64,000 nucleotides of DNA from Ascoidea asiatica (Eukaryota; Ascomycota; Saccharomycetes; Ascoideales; Ascoideaceae): positions 1,178,001 to 1,242,000 of the forward strand of contig BCKQ01000003.1 of assembly GCA_001600695.1 (NCBI GenBank), given 5' to 3'. The notes under the pieces were generated by a model. That model saw only the letters and a program-made list of their open reading frames with translations, searched no databases and was not told where the DNA came from. Of this stretch, positions 41,723-51,227 are shown one piece after another. The position numbers and the translations under genes are program-made. Position 1 is the stretch's first letter. The number at the start of each line of letters is the position of its first letter.

Positions 41723-43447
41723 ATGGCAAGACCAACATTCAGAGATCAATTAAAAGGGTTTCCATTTTCTCAAATAGTTATAATTGGCATAGCAAGAATA
41801 TCTGAACCAATCAGTTTTTCATCTGTATTTCCATATCTTTATTTTATGATTAGAGATTTTCATATTTCTGAAAATGAATCGGATATTTCAAAATATACAG
41901 GATACTTTGCTTCCGTTTTTGCAGTTGCTCAAGTATATTCAACTATAAAATGGTTTCAATTTAGTCAAGCTTATGGAAGAAAATTATCTTTAATGCTAGG
42001 CTTGCTTGGTACTGCCTTTTGTTCAATCATTTTTGGTTTATCTAAAAATTATTATATTGCTTTATTTGCCAGATTTCTACTAGGTATATTAAATGGTAAC
42101 GGTCAAGTTCTTAGAACTGCTGTAAGTGAAATTGCAACTGAAAGAAAACACCAAGCAATGGCTTTTAGTACTCTTCCATTAGTTTGGTATGCAGGTTGTG
42201 TAATTGGACCTATAATCGGAGGTGGTTTAGTCAATCCTGCACTTAATGATCCATATTATGATGATATTCCTTCAAAAATTACTAGAAGTATACCTAAATT
42301 GAAAATAAAAACACATAGAATTTTTGAAAAATTTCCTTATTTTTTACCAAATTTAGTTTGTGCATCAATTCTTTTACTGGGAATAGTTATTATTTTTTTT
42401 TTTTTTGAAGAAACTCATCCAAATTGTAAAAATAATTATGATTTTGGATTAGATCTAGGTTATAAACTTTTAACATTTTTTGGTATTAGAGATAAAAATG
42501 AACAAAAACCTTGGGAAGTACAAAAACGAGTTCGCAATATTTATAGTGATGAAAATACTTCTCAATCAAGAATTGGAACAGAAACAGAAACAGACCCTTT
42601 GATAAAAAAAGATAAAACTAATAACTCATTAGAAGTTCAAACTAGATCAGAAGCAAATTCTGATATAGAAGAAGAGATATTAGATGGATCATCGATTCCA
42701 TGGAAAGAAATATTTTCGAAATCGGAGAATTGCACATTAATATTTTGCCAATTTTATTATTCAATATCGGAAAATATATATATGGAATTTTTACCTGTTT
42801 TTTTATCAATTGATTATTCAAGAGAAAGTAAATTTCCTTTAACTATAGCTGGAGGATTTGGATTTAATACCGAAATGATTGGAAATCTATTTTCAAGAAC
42901 TGGGGTTATTGGAGTTTTTATAATTATATTTGTCTTTCCTTTAATTGATAGACATTTTGCACCAGCTAAAACACTAAGATTTTTTCAAATGATTTATCCA
43001 TTTATATTTTTTCTAATACCTTTTGCAATTTTTTTATTACCAGAGAATTTATTTAATGAAGATTTACTTCCAAATGAAGAAAGAAGATTAATATTTGTTA
43101 ATTTTGCATTATATTTGTTTGGATTAATTAGATTAGCTTGTGATTCAATCTATTATCCAACATTAGTTTTATTATTACATATTTCTACTCCAAGGAAATA
43201 TTCAGAAGTTATAAATTCACTAGCAATTTCGGGTTCGGCATTAGCTAGATTTATTGGTCCTATAATTTGGGGAAATTTAATGTCATTTTCGGTTAAATAT
43301 GATATTGGCTGGTTTAGTTGGTGGGTTTTAACATTTTTAACAATAATTGCTGTAATTCAAAGTCGTCAATTAAAGAAAGGTAAAGGGAACAAAATCATGA
43401 CAGAAGAAGGTGAATTTGAATCTAATGAAGATATTGAAGTTGCATGA
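41723..43447 (+). CDS. MFS transporter, YCR023C/ZIF-like family (array copy 2)
   Basis: 574 residues, collinear with its neighbours: RISEPISFSSVFPYLYFMI, FSQAYGRKLSLMLG (motif A), ATERKHQAMAFSTLPL, GCVIGPIIGGGLVNPA, FPYFLPNLVCA and FEETHP in the N-half. A central hydrophilic loop ends in GSSIPWKEIFSKSEN, and the C-half has AGGFGFNTEMIG and DRHFAPAKTLRFFQMIYPF. Several otherwise constant positions differ from both flanking copies (NGQVLRTAVSE where they have N-x-PVIRxxxxE), suggesting altered substrate handling. A CTG codon at 42377-42379 lies in a hydrophobic helix where the paralogues have Phe. The hydrophilic C-tail is acidic. Confidence 0.87.
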   Translation: MARPTFRDQLKGFPFSQIVIIGIARISEPISFSSVFPYLYFMIRDFHISENESDISKYTGYFASVFAVAQVYSTIKWFQFSQAYGRKLSLMLGLLGTAFCSIIFGLSKNYYIALFARFLLGILNGNGQVLRTAVSEIATERKHQAMAFSTLPLVWYAGCVIGPIIGGGLVNPALNDPYYDDIPSKITRSIPKLKIKTHRIFEKFPYFLPNLVCASILLLGIVIIFFFFEETHPNCKNNYDFGLDLGYKLLTFFGIRDKNEQKPWEVQKRVRNIYSDENTSQSRIGTETETDPLIKKDKTNNSLEVQTRSEANSDIEEEILDGSSIPWKEIFSKSENCTLIFCQFYYSISENIYMEFLPVFLSIDYSRESKFPLTIAGGFGFNTEMIGNLFSRTGVIGVFIIIFVFPLIDRHFAPAKTLRFFQMIYPFIFFLIPFAIFLLPENLFNEDLLPNEERRLIFVNFALYLFGLIRLACDSIYYPTLVLLLHISTPRKYSEVINSLAISGSALARFIGPIIWGNLMSFSVKYDIGWFSWWVLTFLTIIAVIQSRQLKKGKGNKIMTEEGEFESNEDIEVA

Positions 43448-44302
43448 TTTTTTTATTTAGTTTTTTGATAGATAAACATTTTTTGACTAAAATATTTAGT
43501 GTTTGATCTTTAATATATAAGAAATATTTTAAAAAGCTGCTAGCTTCTCTGGATATTCTTTTTTTTTTTAATATAGACTAATGAATCTGATCAAATAAAT
43601 TGAATTTGAACTTTAATTAGATTATGCCAAAACAAATTACTTTCATCGGTCGAATTTTGTTCAATAATGAAAATACCTTCAAATTTAAACTGCATTTCAG
43701 ATTTTAGAATTTAAATTAGGGTATGGACACACCATATTTAGTGCATAACTTGGTGTGTCCTAAATTTATCTCAAAATAGGAAATTTGCCGACGCTTCTGG
43801 GCGTACGTTGCGCTTGGAAAAACATCTTCAGCATTGTCGAAATTTTTGGTCAATTTGAAAAAATTGTCTAAAGTTTTAGATATTGGAGATAACAAAATAC
43901 CCGAGAATGATTCACAAACCTAATTAGTTGATTTCTTGTTGATTTGTCATAATTTCTAGAGGTTGTTCGAAATGATTGGCACCTGAAGCTTTATTTAATT
44001 TCTAATATGTTTTTTAATGGTCGAAGATTACTCATATGTCTTTTACACTTTGTATTTCTCAAAGATAAAAAAACAGCATATAAATTTTGATATGTTCAAA
44101 TATCTTTATTTAACAATACGACTTTCTTTAATAGAAATAAGTTTAGAAGAAGATAATAATACTTGGATAAAAAAGATGATGATAAGTCCTTACATTTTCT
44201 AGGATTAAATAAGGATCATACAAAATAGTTATTCTAAAACATTGATTCAAATATCATTATCAATATCAGTATTGTGGTAGATAATATACAGCATATATAA
44301 AA
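43448..44302. other. Intergenic region between transporters 2 and 3
   Basis: 855 bases, mostly AT-rich with a GC-richer patch at about 43,785-43,830. It includes the 10-bp inverted repeat listed next. A 61-codon frame (44017-44202) has no family features. TATATAAA just before the start codon (about 44,295) is too close to act as a TATA box. Confidence 0.5.
43725..43760. promoter_or_regulatory. Inverted repeat GGACACACCA/TGGTGTGTCC upstream of transporter 3
   Basis: Perfect 10-bp arms GGACACACCA (43725-43734) and TGGTGTGTCC (43751-43760) around a 16-base spacer, 542 bases before the start at 44303. The core ACACC/GGTGT and the distance resemble the palindrome cluster before transporter 1. Function as a factor site is inferred. 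Confidence 0.55.
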
Positions 44303-46054
44303 ATGGCAAGAGAATCATTTCGCCAGCAAATGAAAGGATTTCCAATTGGTCAAATTTTAATTCTTTCAATTGTTAGATTAGCAGAACCAATAAATTTTTC
44401 ATCAGTATTTCCATATGTTTATTTCATGGTTAGAGATTTTCATATAGCTAAAAGTGAATCAGATATTTCAAAATATACGGGATATTTTGCTTCAGCATTT
44501 TCAATTGCCCAAGTTTTTGCATCAATTAAATGGACACAATTTAGTCAAATTTATGGTAGAAAATATACAATAATTTTAGGTTTAATTGGTAGTATAATTT
44601 GTACAATTTTATTTGGATTATCTAAAAATTATTATATTGCATTATTAGCCAGATTCCTGATGGGATTATTGAATGGTAATTTACCAGTAATTAGAAATAC
44701 AATTGCTGAAGTGGCAACAAAAAGAAAACATCAAGCAATTGCATTTGGTAGTATACCATTAACTTGGTATATTGGATGTGTAATTGGACCATTAATTGGT
44801 GGTGGTTTGGTAAATCCAAAAGAAAAAGATGAATATTATAATAATACTTATAATAGTTATTTGAGTAATTTTTTAAATAATCATTCAATTTTTAAAGAGT
44901 TTCCATATTTTTTACCAAATTTAGTATGTTCCATAATACTTTTTTTCGGTTTAATAATGATATTTTTATTCTTAGAGGAAACTCATCCAAAATTAAAAAA
45001 TAGGTATGATTTTGGTTTAACATTAGGAGATTATATATTAGTTTTATTTAATATCAGAGATAAAAGTGATAAAAGACCATGGAAATTAACTCCTTTTTCT
45101 TCCTCTTCATCCAATTTATCTTCTTCAAGGTTAATTAATAGAAATGAAGAAGAACCTTTGATAAATTCGGATTCAAATTCAAACTCAAATTGTAATGAAG
45201 AAAATTATAATATTAAAGATGACGAAGAAATATTAGACGGTAGCTCAATACCATGGAAAGAAATTTTTTCTAAAAATGAAAATTATAGATTAATTTTAGC
45301 AAATTTCTATCTTGCATTTTATGATTTAGTATTTCTTGAATTTTTACCAGTTTTTCTTTCGATTGAATATTCTAATAAAAGTAAATTTCCATTTATTATA
45401 GCAGGAGGATTTGGATTTAATTCAATAATGATTGGAAAATTACTAGCAATCACAGGTACAATTGGAATTTTTTTAACAATTTTTTTTTATCCATATATTG
45501 ATAGAAATTTTGCACCTGTTAAAGTTTATAGAACTATTCAAATGATTTATCCAATCATACCATTTTTTTTACCATTAATGATTTTTTTATTACCAGAAAA
45601 CTTAAATGAAAATAACAATAACAATAACAATGATATAGAAGATAGAAATTTAAAAGTTGTTTATTTTTTTTTATATTTTTCAGAAATTTTAAGAACAACA
45701 TTAGATTCAATATCATTTCCAACATTATTTATTCTTTTACATATTGCAACACCAAAAAGATATTCAGTTATAATTAATTCATTAGCAATTTCATTTTCAT
45801 CATTTGCAAGATTTATTGGACCAATAATTTTTGGAAAATTAATTTCAATTTCTGTTAAATATAATATTGGGTGGTTGAGTTGGTGGATTTTAGCAATAAT
45901 TTCTATAATTTCATATATTCAAGGATCTTCATTAACAAAAGGAAAAGGAAATGAAGTTTTAGATCATTCAGAAGTTGATGGAGATGAAAATGTAATAGAA
46001 GAAGAAATAATTTTAGCAGAAGCATTAGAAGATGAATCAAATATCATTGTTTGA
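44303..46054 (+). CDS. MFS transporter, YCR023C/ZIF-like family (array copy 3)
   Basis: 583 residues. N-half blocks are nearly the same as copy 1: RLAEPINFSSVFPYVYFMV, FSQIYGRKYTIILG (motif A), ATKRKHQAIAFGSIPL, GCVIGPLIGGGLVNP and FPYFLPNLVCS. The central loop is Ser/Asn-rich and ends DGSSIPWKEIFSKNEN. The C-half shows AGGFGFNSIMIG and DRNFAPVKVYRTIQMIYP. An Asn-rich insertion (about 435-445) between late helices is unique to this copy. The C-tail is longer and acidic with EEEIILAEALEDE, a possible acidic-dileucine-like sorting signal. A CTG codon (44657-44659) falls at a helix position that is Leu or Ile in the other copies. A location in the vacuolar membrane is inferred from YCR023C. Confidence 0.87.
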   Translation: MARESFRQQMKGFPIGQILILSIVRLAEPINFSSVFPYVYFMVRDFHIAKSESDISKYTGYFASAFSIAQVFASIKWTQFSQIYGRKYTIILGLIGSIICTILFGLSKNYYIALLARFLMGLLNGNLPVIRNTIAEVATKRKHQAIAFGSIPLTWYIGCVIGPLIGGGLVNPKEKDEYYNNTYNSYLSNFLNNHSIFKEFPYFLPNLVCSIILFFGLIMIFLFLEETHPKLKNRYDFGLTLGDYILVLFNIRDKSDKRPWKLTPFSSSSSNLSSSRLINRNEEEPLINSDSNSNSNCNEENYNIKDDEEILDGSSIPWKEIFSKNENYRLILANFYLAFYDLVFLEFLPVFLSIEYSNKSKFPFIIAGGFGFNSIMIGKLLAITGTIGIFLTIFFYPYIDRNFAPVKVYRTIQMIYPIIPFFLPLMIFLLPENLNENNNNNNNDIEDRNLKVVYFFLYFSEILRTTLDSISFPTLFILLHIATPKRYSVIINSLAISFSSFARFIGPIIFGKLISISVKYNIGWLSWWILAIISIISYIQGSSLTKGKGNEVLDHSEVDGDENVIEEEIILAEALEDESNIIV

Positions 46055-47460
46055 ATGAAATATACCGAACTGTATATTAAAAAATATTGAATAATTTTGA
46101 GATATATTGAAATCCGAGAGTCCGCGAAAAATGAAAATTGAAATTTAAGCTGTTTTGATGTGGAGGAGCTCGGAAAAACTCTGGAAACAAAAGGAATAAT
46201 GATAAAAGAATATTATCATGAAGAATTATGAATAATTAAAAATACCAATAAATAATTAAAATAAATAAATAAAATATGAATAAACATGAATTAAATAGTA
46301 AGGAAATTAAGACACAATTATGACAAATGTCATTGTAAAAAAATGCTGAAATTACGCGAGTTATGCGAATAGTCGTGAATGTAGTCGAGGAGCTGTTCGA
46401 GTTCAGCAAGAAAAAGGTTAAAAAGAGATTAAAAAAAGTGGATTTGTTCGCCGTTGAATTAGTAGTGAAGGTGGCTCGAGTGGTATCTTTGGTTCATTCA
46501 CTAGTTCTTTCACTGATAGTATATTGGGTATCTTTGGTTTTATTGGTAATTCTAAAATCTTTAATTTCCTCAAAGTTTGTAGAATTTGAAAATTTTGGGA
46601 ATAAACTCATTTTCATATCCAACACTGTTTCATTTATGGCTGGCAATGAAATAAAAGACTCTTCCCCCAAATATTCTCATACAAGTAAACATTATTCAAG
46701 ATTGTCAGAGTACAGTAGTCCATCTTTATTAAACTCATTACGTTTATTCCTTTAACTCTCTTTACTTCTATTAATTTTATTTGTCGTTTGTTCTCTGACT
46801 TCATTTTTGGCATTTTTGTCAATTTTTGTCATTTTTTGATGGATTTTATTGAATTTTTTCAATAATTTTTAGCCATTTTTCTTCGCGTAGCTTCGGTACC
46901 CTTCCCAGATATTTCACTTTTGTTTTATTTTTACAGGGCATTAGGGCTCTGTTTGGTTTGAGTGTGCACTTGTTTATTGAATTGTAACAAGCATTTGCAA
47001 AGAAAGCACGGGGTGCTCCGGAAACTTCGAGCACTCCCCACCCGTTATGAAAGGGGGAAATGGCTCCTCTTGTTTGAAGTTTGTGTGCCTCAGAAGTTGA
47101 ATCTGAGCTTGAATCTGGGGAAATTAAATGGAAATTTATTGGAAATTAACTGCATTTTTTCACTTGTTTCTTTTTCTACAATTGTTTAATCCGATGAAAA
47201 ACAATAAATAAAAAGGAAATAAGGCAGATTTTCAGATATTTCTTATTTTCTAATCATATATAAACCTCCCTGATTCCCTTTGATTTTAATTTCAACTCAA
47301 AGATTTCTTTTTTTACTTATTATTATTTCAATTTTAAATATATTACAATATTAAACAATATTATAATATTTATATATTACAAACAAACATTATTATCATA
47401 TAATCTTACTCTTTATCCTCTTTTTTACTTTAATTAATCTCATCTAATTATTTATAAAAA
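46055..47460. other. Intergenic region with doubtful 130-codon frame
   Basis: 1.4 kb. A plus-strand frame at 46363-46755 (130 codons) has a charged start and a Val/Leu-rich middle, but its codon use (GTC, GTG, CTG, GAG) is unlike every recognised gene here and I see no family signature; I do not call it. About 46,880-47,110 is GC-richer. The last 240 bases form an AT-rich promoter with the TATA element listed next. Confidence 0.45.
47257..47264 (+). promoter_or_regulatory. Probable TATA box of the aldose reductase gene
   Basis: TATATAAA at 47257-47264 lies 197 bases before the start codon at 47461, within the usual yeast TATA-to-start range. The spacer is pyrimidine-rich, typical of inducible yeast genes. 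Confidence 0.5.
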
Positions 47461-48438
47461 ATGTCTTCTCTTGTTACTTTAAATAACGGTATTCAAATTC
47501 CATTAATTGGTTTAGGATGTTGGAAAATTCCAAATGCTATTTGTGCAGAATCAATTTATAAAGCAATTAAATTAGGTTATAGATTATTTGATGGTGCTTG
47601 TGATTATGGTAATGAAAAAGAAATTGGTCAAGGTATTAAAAAAGCAATTGATGAAGGTTTAGTTAAAAGAAGTGAATTAGTTGTAATTTCAAAATTATGG
47701 AATAATTTTCATGAACCAAAAAATGCAAAATTAGCTTTTATGAAATCTTTAAATGATTTAGGTTTAGATTATTTAGATATTTATTATATTCATTTTCCAA
47801 TTGCACAAAAATTTGTTCCTTTTGAAAAATGTTATCCACCAAATTTTTATTGTGGTCATGATAATGGTGATTGGGAATTTGAAGATGTTCCATATATGGA
47901 TACTTATAGAGCTTTAGAAGAATTAGTTGATGAAGGTCTTATTAAATCAATTGGTATTTCTAATGTTCCAGGTGCTTTAATTCAAGATGTTTTAAGATCT
48001 TGTAGAATAAAACCAGCTTTAGTTCAAATTGAACATCATCCATATTTAGTTCAACAAAAATTAATTGATTATATTCAATCTCAAGATATTCAAGTTACTG
48101 CTTATTCATCATTTGGTCCTCAATCTTTTATTGAATTAGATTCTGAAAAAGCAATTAATGCAGTTACTTTATTTACTCATCCAACTGTTATTCAAATTGC
48201 AAATAAACATATTAAATCAACTGCTCAAATTTTATTAAGATGGTCAACTCAATCTGGTATTTGTGTAATTCCAAAATCTTTTGATGAAGATAGATTAATT
48301 GAAAATTTACATAGTGACAATTTCCAATTATCTGATGATGAAATTAAAACTATTTCTGCTTTAGATATTGGTTTAAGATTTAATGATCCTTGGGATTGGG
48401 TTCCAAATCCAAAACAAAAAATTCCAACTTTTATCTAA
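47461..48438 (+). CDS. NAD(P)H-dependent xylose/aldose reductase (AKR2 family)
   Basis: 325-residue aldo-keto reductase that reduces D-xylose and other aldoses to polyols, equivalent to yeast XYL1/GRE3. The catalytic tetrad is intact: Asp44 and Tyr49 in [10 protein letters not shown], Lys78 in VISKLWNN, His111 in [33 protein letters not shown]-type substrate and cofactor blocks are present (GISNV and QIEHHPY near 160-200). The coenzyme phosphate loop reads [10 protein letters not shown]: Lys272, Ser273 and Arg278 match the IPKSN-x3-RL motif, but Phe274 replaces the usual Asn. The C-terminus FNDPWDW fits xylose reductases. Codons are highly biased (GGT, GAA, TTA), consistent with good expression. 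Confidence 0.93.
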   Translation: MSSLVTLNNGIQIPLIGLGCWKIPNAICAESIYKAIKLGYRLFDGACDYGNEKEIGQGIKKAIDEGLVKRSELVVISKLWNNFHEPKNAKLAFMKSLNDLGLDYLDIYYIHFPIAQKFVPFEKCYPPNFYCGHDNGDWEFEDVPYMDTYRALEELVDEGLIKSIGISNVPGALIQDVLRSCRIKPALVQIEHHPYLVQQKLIDYIQSQDIQVTAYSSFGPQSFIELDSEKAINAVTLFTHPTVIQIANKHIKSTAQILLRWSTQSGICVIPKSFDEDRLIENLHSDNFQLSDDEIKTISALDIGLRFNDPWDWVPNPKQKIPTFI

Positions 48439-49198
48439 GTTATTTGAAGTCTTTAAAAGAAAGTCTTTTAAGTTTCTTTTACTTAATTTAATAATTTAAA
48501 TTTTCTTTAAATATATATTTCAATGATTTAAATGATTTTTTTATATGATTTTTATATAATTTTTATTTGTCTTTTATGACTTTTATATGATTTTTATATG
48601 ATTCCAATGTTTTGAAATTTTACTCTTTTTATATAGTCTATAGATTCTCCCATCAATAGATTTTTCGTCATTTTATTTTATTGTTATCAATTCGATTGTT
48701 TTGTAAACAATTCAAAAATATTTATTACTATCTCTTTGATAAAAATTAAAAAAATTTCAGCCTGACTAATAATGATAATAATAGTAATAATGATACTAAT
48801 AATAATTATTGATATTCAATATTCCATAATAAAGATTACACTTGGCATACAAATACAGTATGTTGTGAAGCCCAAGCACTTCGAGCTTAAGTAAGGGGGG
48901 TTGCGTCTGACGTGAAATATATTACGTAATATTTTTATTCCATATTACCAAATTGTTACTGCACACGTTGAATATGGGGCCCAGCTGTTTTTTTAATGGA
49001 ATTTGGATGCAAAGATAATAATTATGGGATATAAAAGAATAAGTATAAAAGATTGTGAAAGTTAGTGAAATAATGTAAATGAATTGAATTAAGTATAAAT
49101 GAAGAAGTAGTTAGTTCATTTTGTTTTTTAAAAAGAAAATTGTATTGTATAACGCTATTTAATTGGAAATATAGAATAATAATAATAATTTAACTGAA
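48439..49198. other. Intergenic region reductase/hydrolase
   Basis: 760 bases. AT-rich 3' flank to about 48,860 with an AATAATAATGATA simple-repeat patch at about 48,768-48,810, then a short GC-richer patch (about 48,865-48,920) containing AGGGGGG, a core compatible with stress or glucose-response C2H2 factors, then AT-rich promoter. No RNA gene seen. Confidence 0.45.
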
Positions 49199-50098
49199 AT
49201 GGCATATGAACTAGAATTACTTCATTATCCACCAAAGTCACAAAGTATACAAAATTCAAATAATTCAGATAATAATGAGTCAACACCAATATTACTAGTT
49301 CATGGAATTTGTCATGGAGCTTGGTGTTGGGAGAATTGGTTAAAATGGTTATCAGAAAAAAATAGAGATGTTTATGCACTAAGTTTAAGAGGTCATGGTA
49401 ACAGTCAAGGATATGGTGATTTAGACTCATTTAGTTTAGAAGATTATGTTGATGATGTTATTAGTATAATTGAATTGAAGATTAAAAAAAAGGTAATTTT
49501 AATTGGACATTCAATGGGTGGTATAATTGTACAAAAATTGATTTTTAAAAGAAATGATTTAGTTAAATTGAATATATTATTAGCTTCTTTACCACCAGAT
49601 TCAATGAATTTTTATGATTTATTTAATTTGGTTTATAAAACTGGGTTTGGACTATTAGCTACAAAAAAAGTTTTAATGGCTCCTTCATATAATCAAAATG
49701 ATAATAACAAGACTCATCCAAAGCTTGTTAAAAATATATTAACTTTAGAAGAGACTAAAAAATTAGCATTTTTTAATTATAGAATTCCAGAAGAAGATTG
49801 TTTAAAATATTCAAAATTATTACAATTTGAATCAAAAACTGCAATTAATGAATTAAGTAAAGTTAATTTAATCGAGTATAAAAAAAATTTAAAAGAAGAA
49901 ATTAAATTCCCATTAACTTTTGTAATTGGTTCAAAAGATGATGTTTTATTTAATGAAAATTCATTGATTAGAACTGGAAATTTCTACAATACAAAAGCAT
50001 ATATCTTACAAGAAGGTTGTCACGATTTAATGCTTGATCCAACTTGGGAAAAAGTTGTTCAAATTGTTTTGAATAAAATTAATGAGTATAATTTATAG
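49199..50098 (+). CDS. Alpha/beta hydrolase, substrate unknown
   Basis: 299-residue serine hydrolase. The oxyanion region LLVHGICHGAWCWENW lies near 38-53. DVYALSLRGHGNS follows, then the nucleophile elbow GHSMGG with Ser105. The acid is probably the Asp in IGSKDDVLF near 246 and the base His in EGCHDLML near 274. The lid (about 125-215) is Lys/Leu-rich. This fold and the HGAWCWE block are common in bacterial and filamentous-fungal esterases and lipases; I do not recognise a S. cerevisiae orthologue. Codon use matches the neighbours, so any transfer would be old. It follows the aldose reductase on the same strand, 760 bases apart; a shared role is not indicated. Confidence 0.85.
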   Translation: MAYELELLHYPPKSQSIQNSNNSDNNESTPILLVHGICHGAWCWENWLKWLSEKNRDVYALSLRGHGNSQGYGDLDSFSLEDYVDDVISIIELKIKKKVILIGHSMGGIIVQKLIFKRNDLVKLNILLASLPPDSMNFYDLFNLVYKTGFGLLATKKVLMAPSYNQNDNNKTHPKLVKNILTLEETKKLAFFNYRIPEEDCLKYSKLLQFESKTAINELSKVNLIEYKKNLKEEIKFPLTFVIGSKDDVLFNENSLIRTGNFYNTKAYILQEGCHDLMLDPTWEKVVQIVLNKINEYNL

Positions 50099-51223
50099 AT
50101 TAATATTGATTACAAATTAAAATAAACAAATTTTCGATTTGATTCTCAATTCTCGATCATCAGTTCTCGGTATTTTGTTAAGAATCCATCTCCTTGAGTA
50201 CCTCGAGTACCTTGGCCACCATTGAGTACATATTGAGTACCTTGAGCTCTTTTAATGCTTTATTTTCATTAATTTGCTTCTTTAATCTCGCCAAATTTAA
50301 ACATTATTTCTAAAATAACGAATTAAATAGATTTTTTGGGTGGAGTGAATGAGACCTAAAAAGGTTTATGGTCCGTTGCTATTTACACGAGTCAATCCCT
50401 ACACTTATCGTATTAGCTTGCACATCGGAGGGTACACTAAAGTGGTCCCCACCCAACTAATGCAAAGCATACCACCAGCGCTGGCGACCTTTTGCTTTCA
50501 TGATTGTTAGTTCCGACCCACGGAATCTTTTGCTCGTGCAAATAGATAGCCCTGTACCTTGTTTTGGATCCTTTTTGACCATTTTGTTTACTTTATTTTA
50601 GAGTATTTTAAAGTATTTTCAAAATATTTTGTTTTATTTCATTTATTTTCAATTAAATTTAAAAAACTGGGAAGTACAGGACTCAGAAAGAGAAGCAAGA
50701 TGAAATGTTACAGTACAATGAACAGTAGCAGGAACAGAAGAACTTCACCTATACATAGACAACTAAAACTAAAGGATATTTCTGACGAATAAGCAGAGAA
50801 AGACAGGGAATGAATTTCAAGTTAGTAATATTAAAACAAATAAATGATTATGAGTATCTGCATTCAACTAAGACTTTCCACTGGATCTAAATTTTATAAA
50901 TGTCCAGGATTATTTTTAAGGGTAATTGTTCAAGGATTATTTTCAAGGATTATTGTTGAGTATTATTATTAAAGGCTTATTAAGGGTATTCATTTCTTAT
51001 CAACAATTTTTATCAGCCACTGAACCATTATACCACTAAATCATTCAATCATTAAAGTATTAAATCTTCAACCTTGTTTGATTTAATCTTTGAAAAATAA
51101 AAAAAAAATATCAAATATATAAATATAGTCCAATTATTAAAGGATTATTGAAAATTATGTTCTGATTTTTTATTCTTTCAATATTATATATAGAATGGTA
51201 ATAATAATGATAATTCCAACAAA
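50099..51223. other. Intergenic region with GAGTAC repeats
   Basis: 1.1 kb. GAGTAC repeats at 50196-50240 are listed separately. About 50,340-50,560 is GC-richer with no RNA gene I can fold; GACCTAAAAAGGT near 50,352 is a near-palindrome that only loosely resembles a zinc-response element. A 77-codon frame (50559-50792) has no family features. The final 300 bases form the AT-rich promoter and leader of the coiled-coil gene. Confidence 0.45.
50196..50240. repeat. Four GAGTAC motifs in 45 bases
   Basis: GAGTAC occurs at 50196-50201, 50205-50210, 50224-50229 and 50235-50240, mostly within a longer TTGAGTACCTTG-like unit. It lies 100-140 bases after the hydrolase stop. It could be an imperfect minisatellite or a site cluster. 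Confidence 0.8.
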
Positions 51224-51227
51224 ATGA
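51195..51227 (+). promoter_or_regulatory. Upstream ORF overlapping the start codon
   Basis: ATG at 51195 opens a ten-codon frame (MVIIMIIPTK) whose TGA at 51225-51227 overlaps the main ATG at 51224-51226 as ATGA. If the mRNA leader includes it, ribosomes would have to reinitiate or leak past it to reach the main frame. Leader extent is not known. Confidence 0.5.

Noticed and set aside
46363-46755. 130-codon plus-strand frame with a charged and Val/Leu-rich N-terminus
   Set aside because: Codons such as GTC, GTG and GAG are atypical here, the C-terminal half looks random, and no family is recognised.
50340-50365. Possible zinc-response element near GACCTAAAAAGGT
   Set aside because: Spacing and central bases do not match the ACCTTNAAGGT consensus, and it is not upstream of the transporter array.
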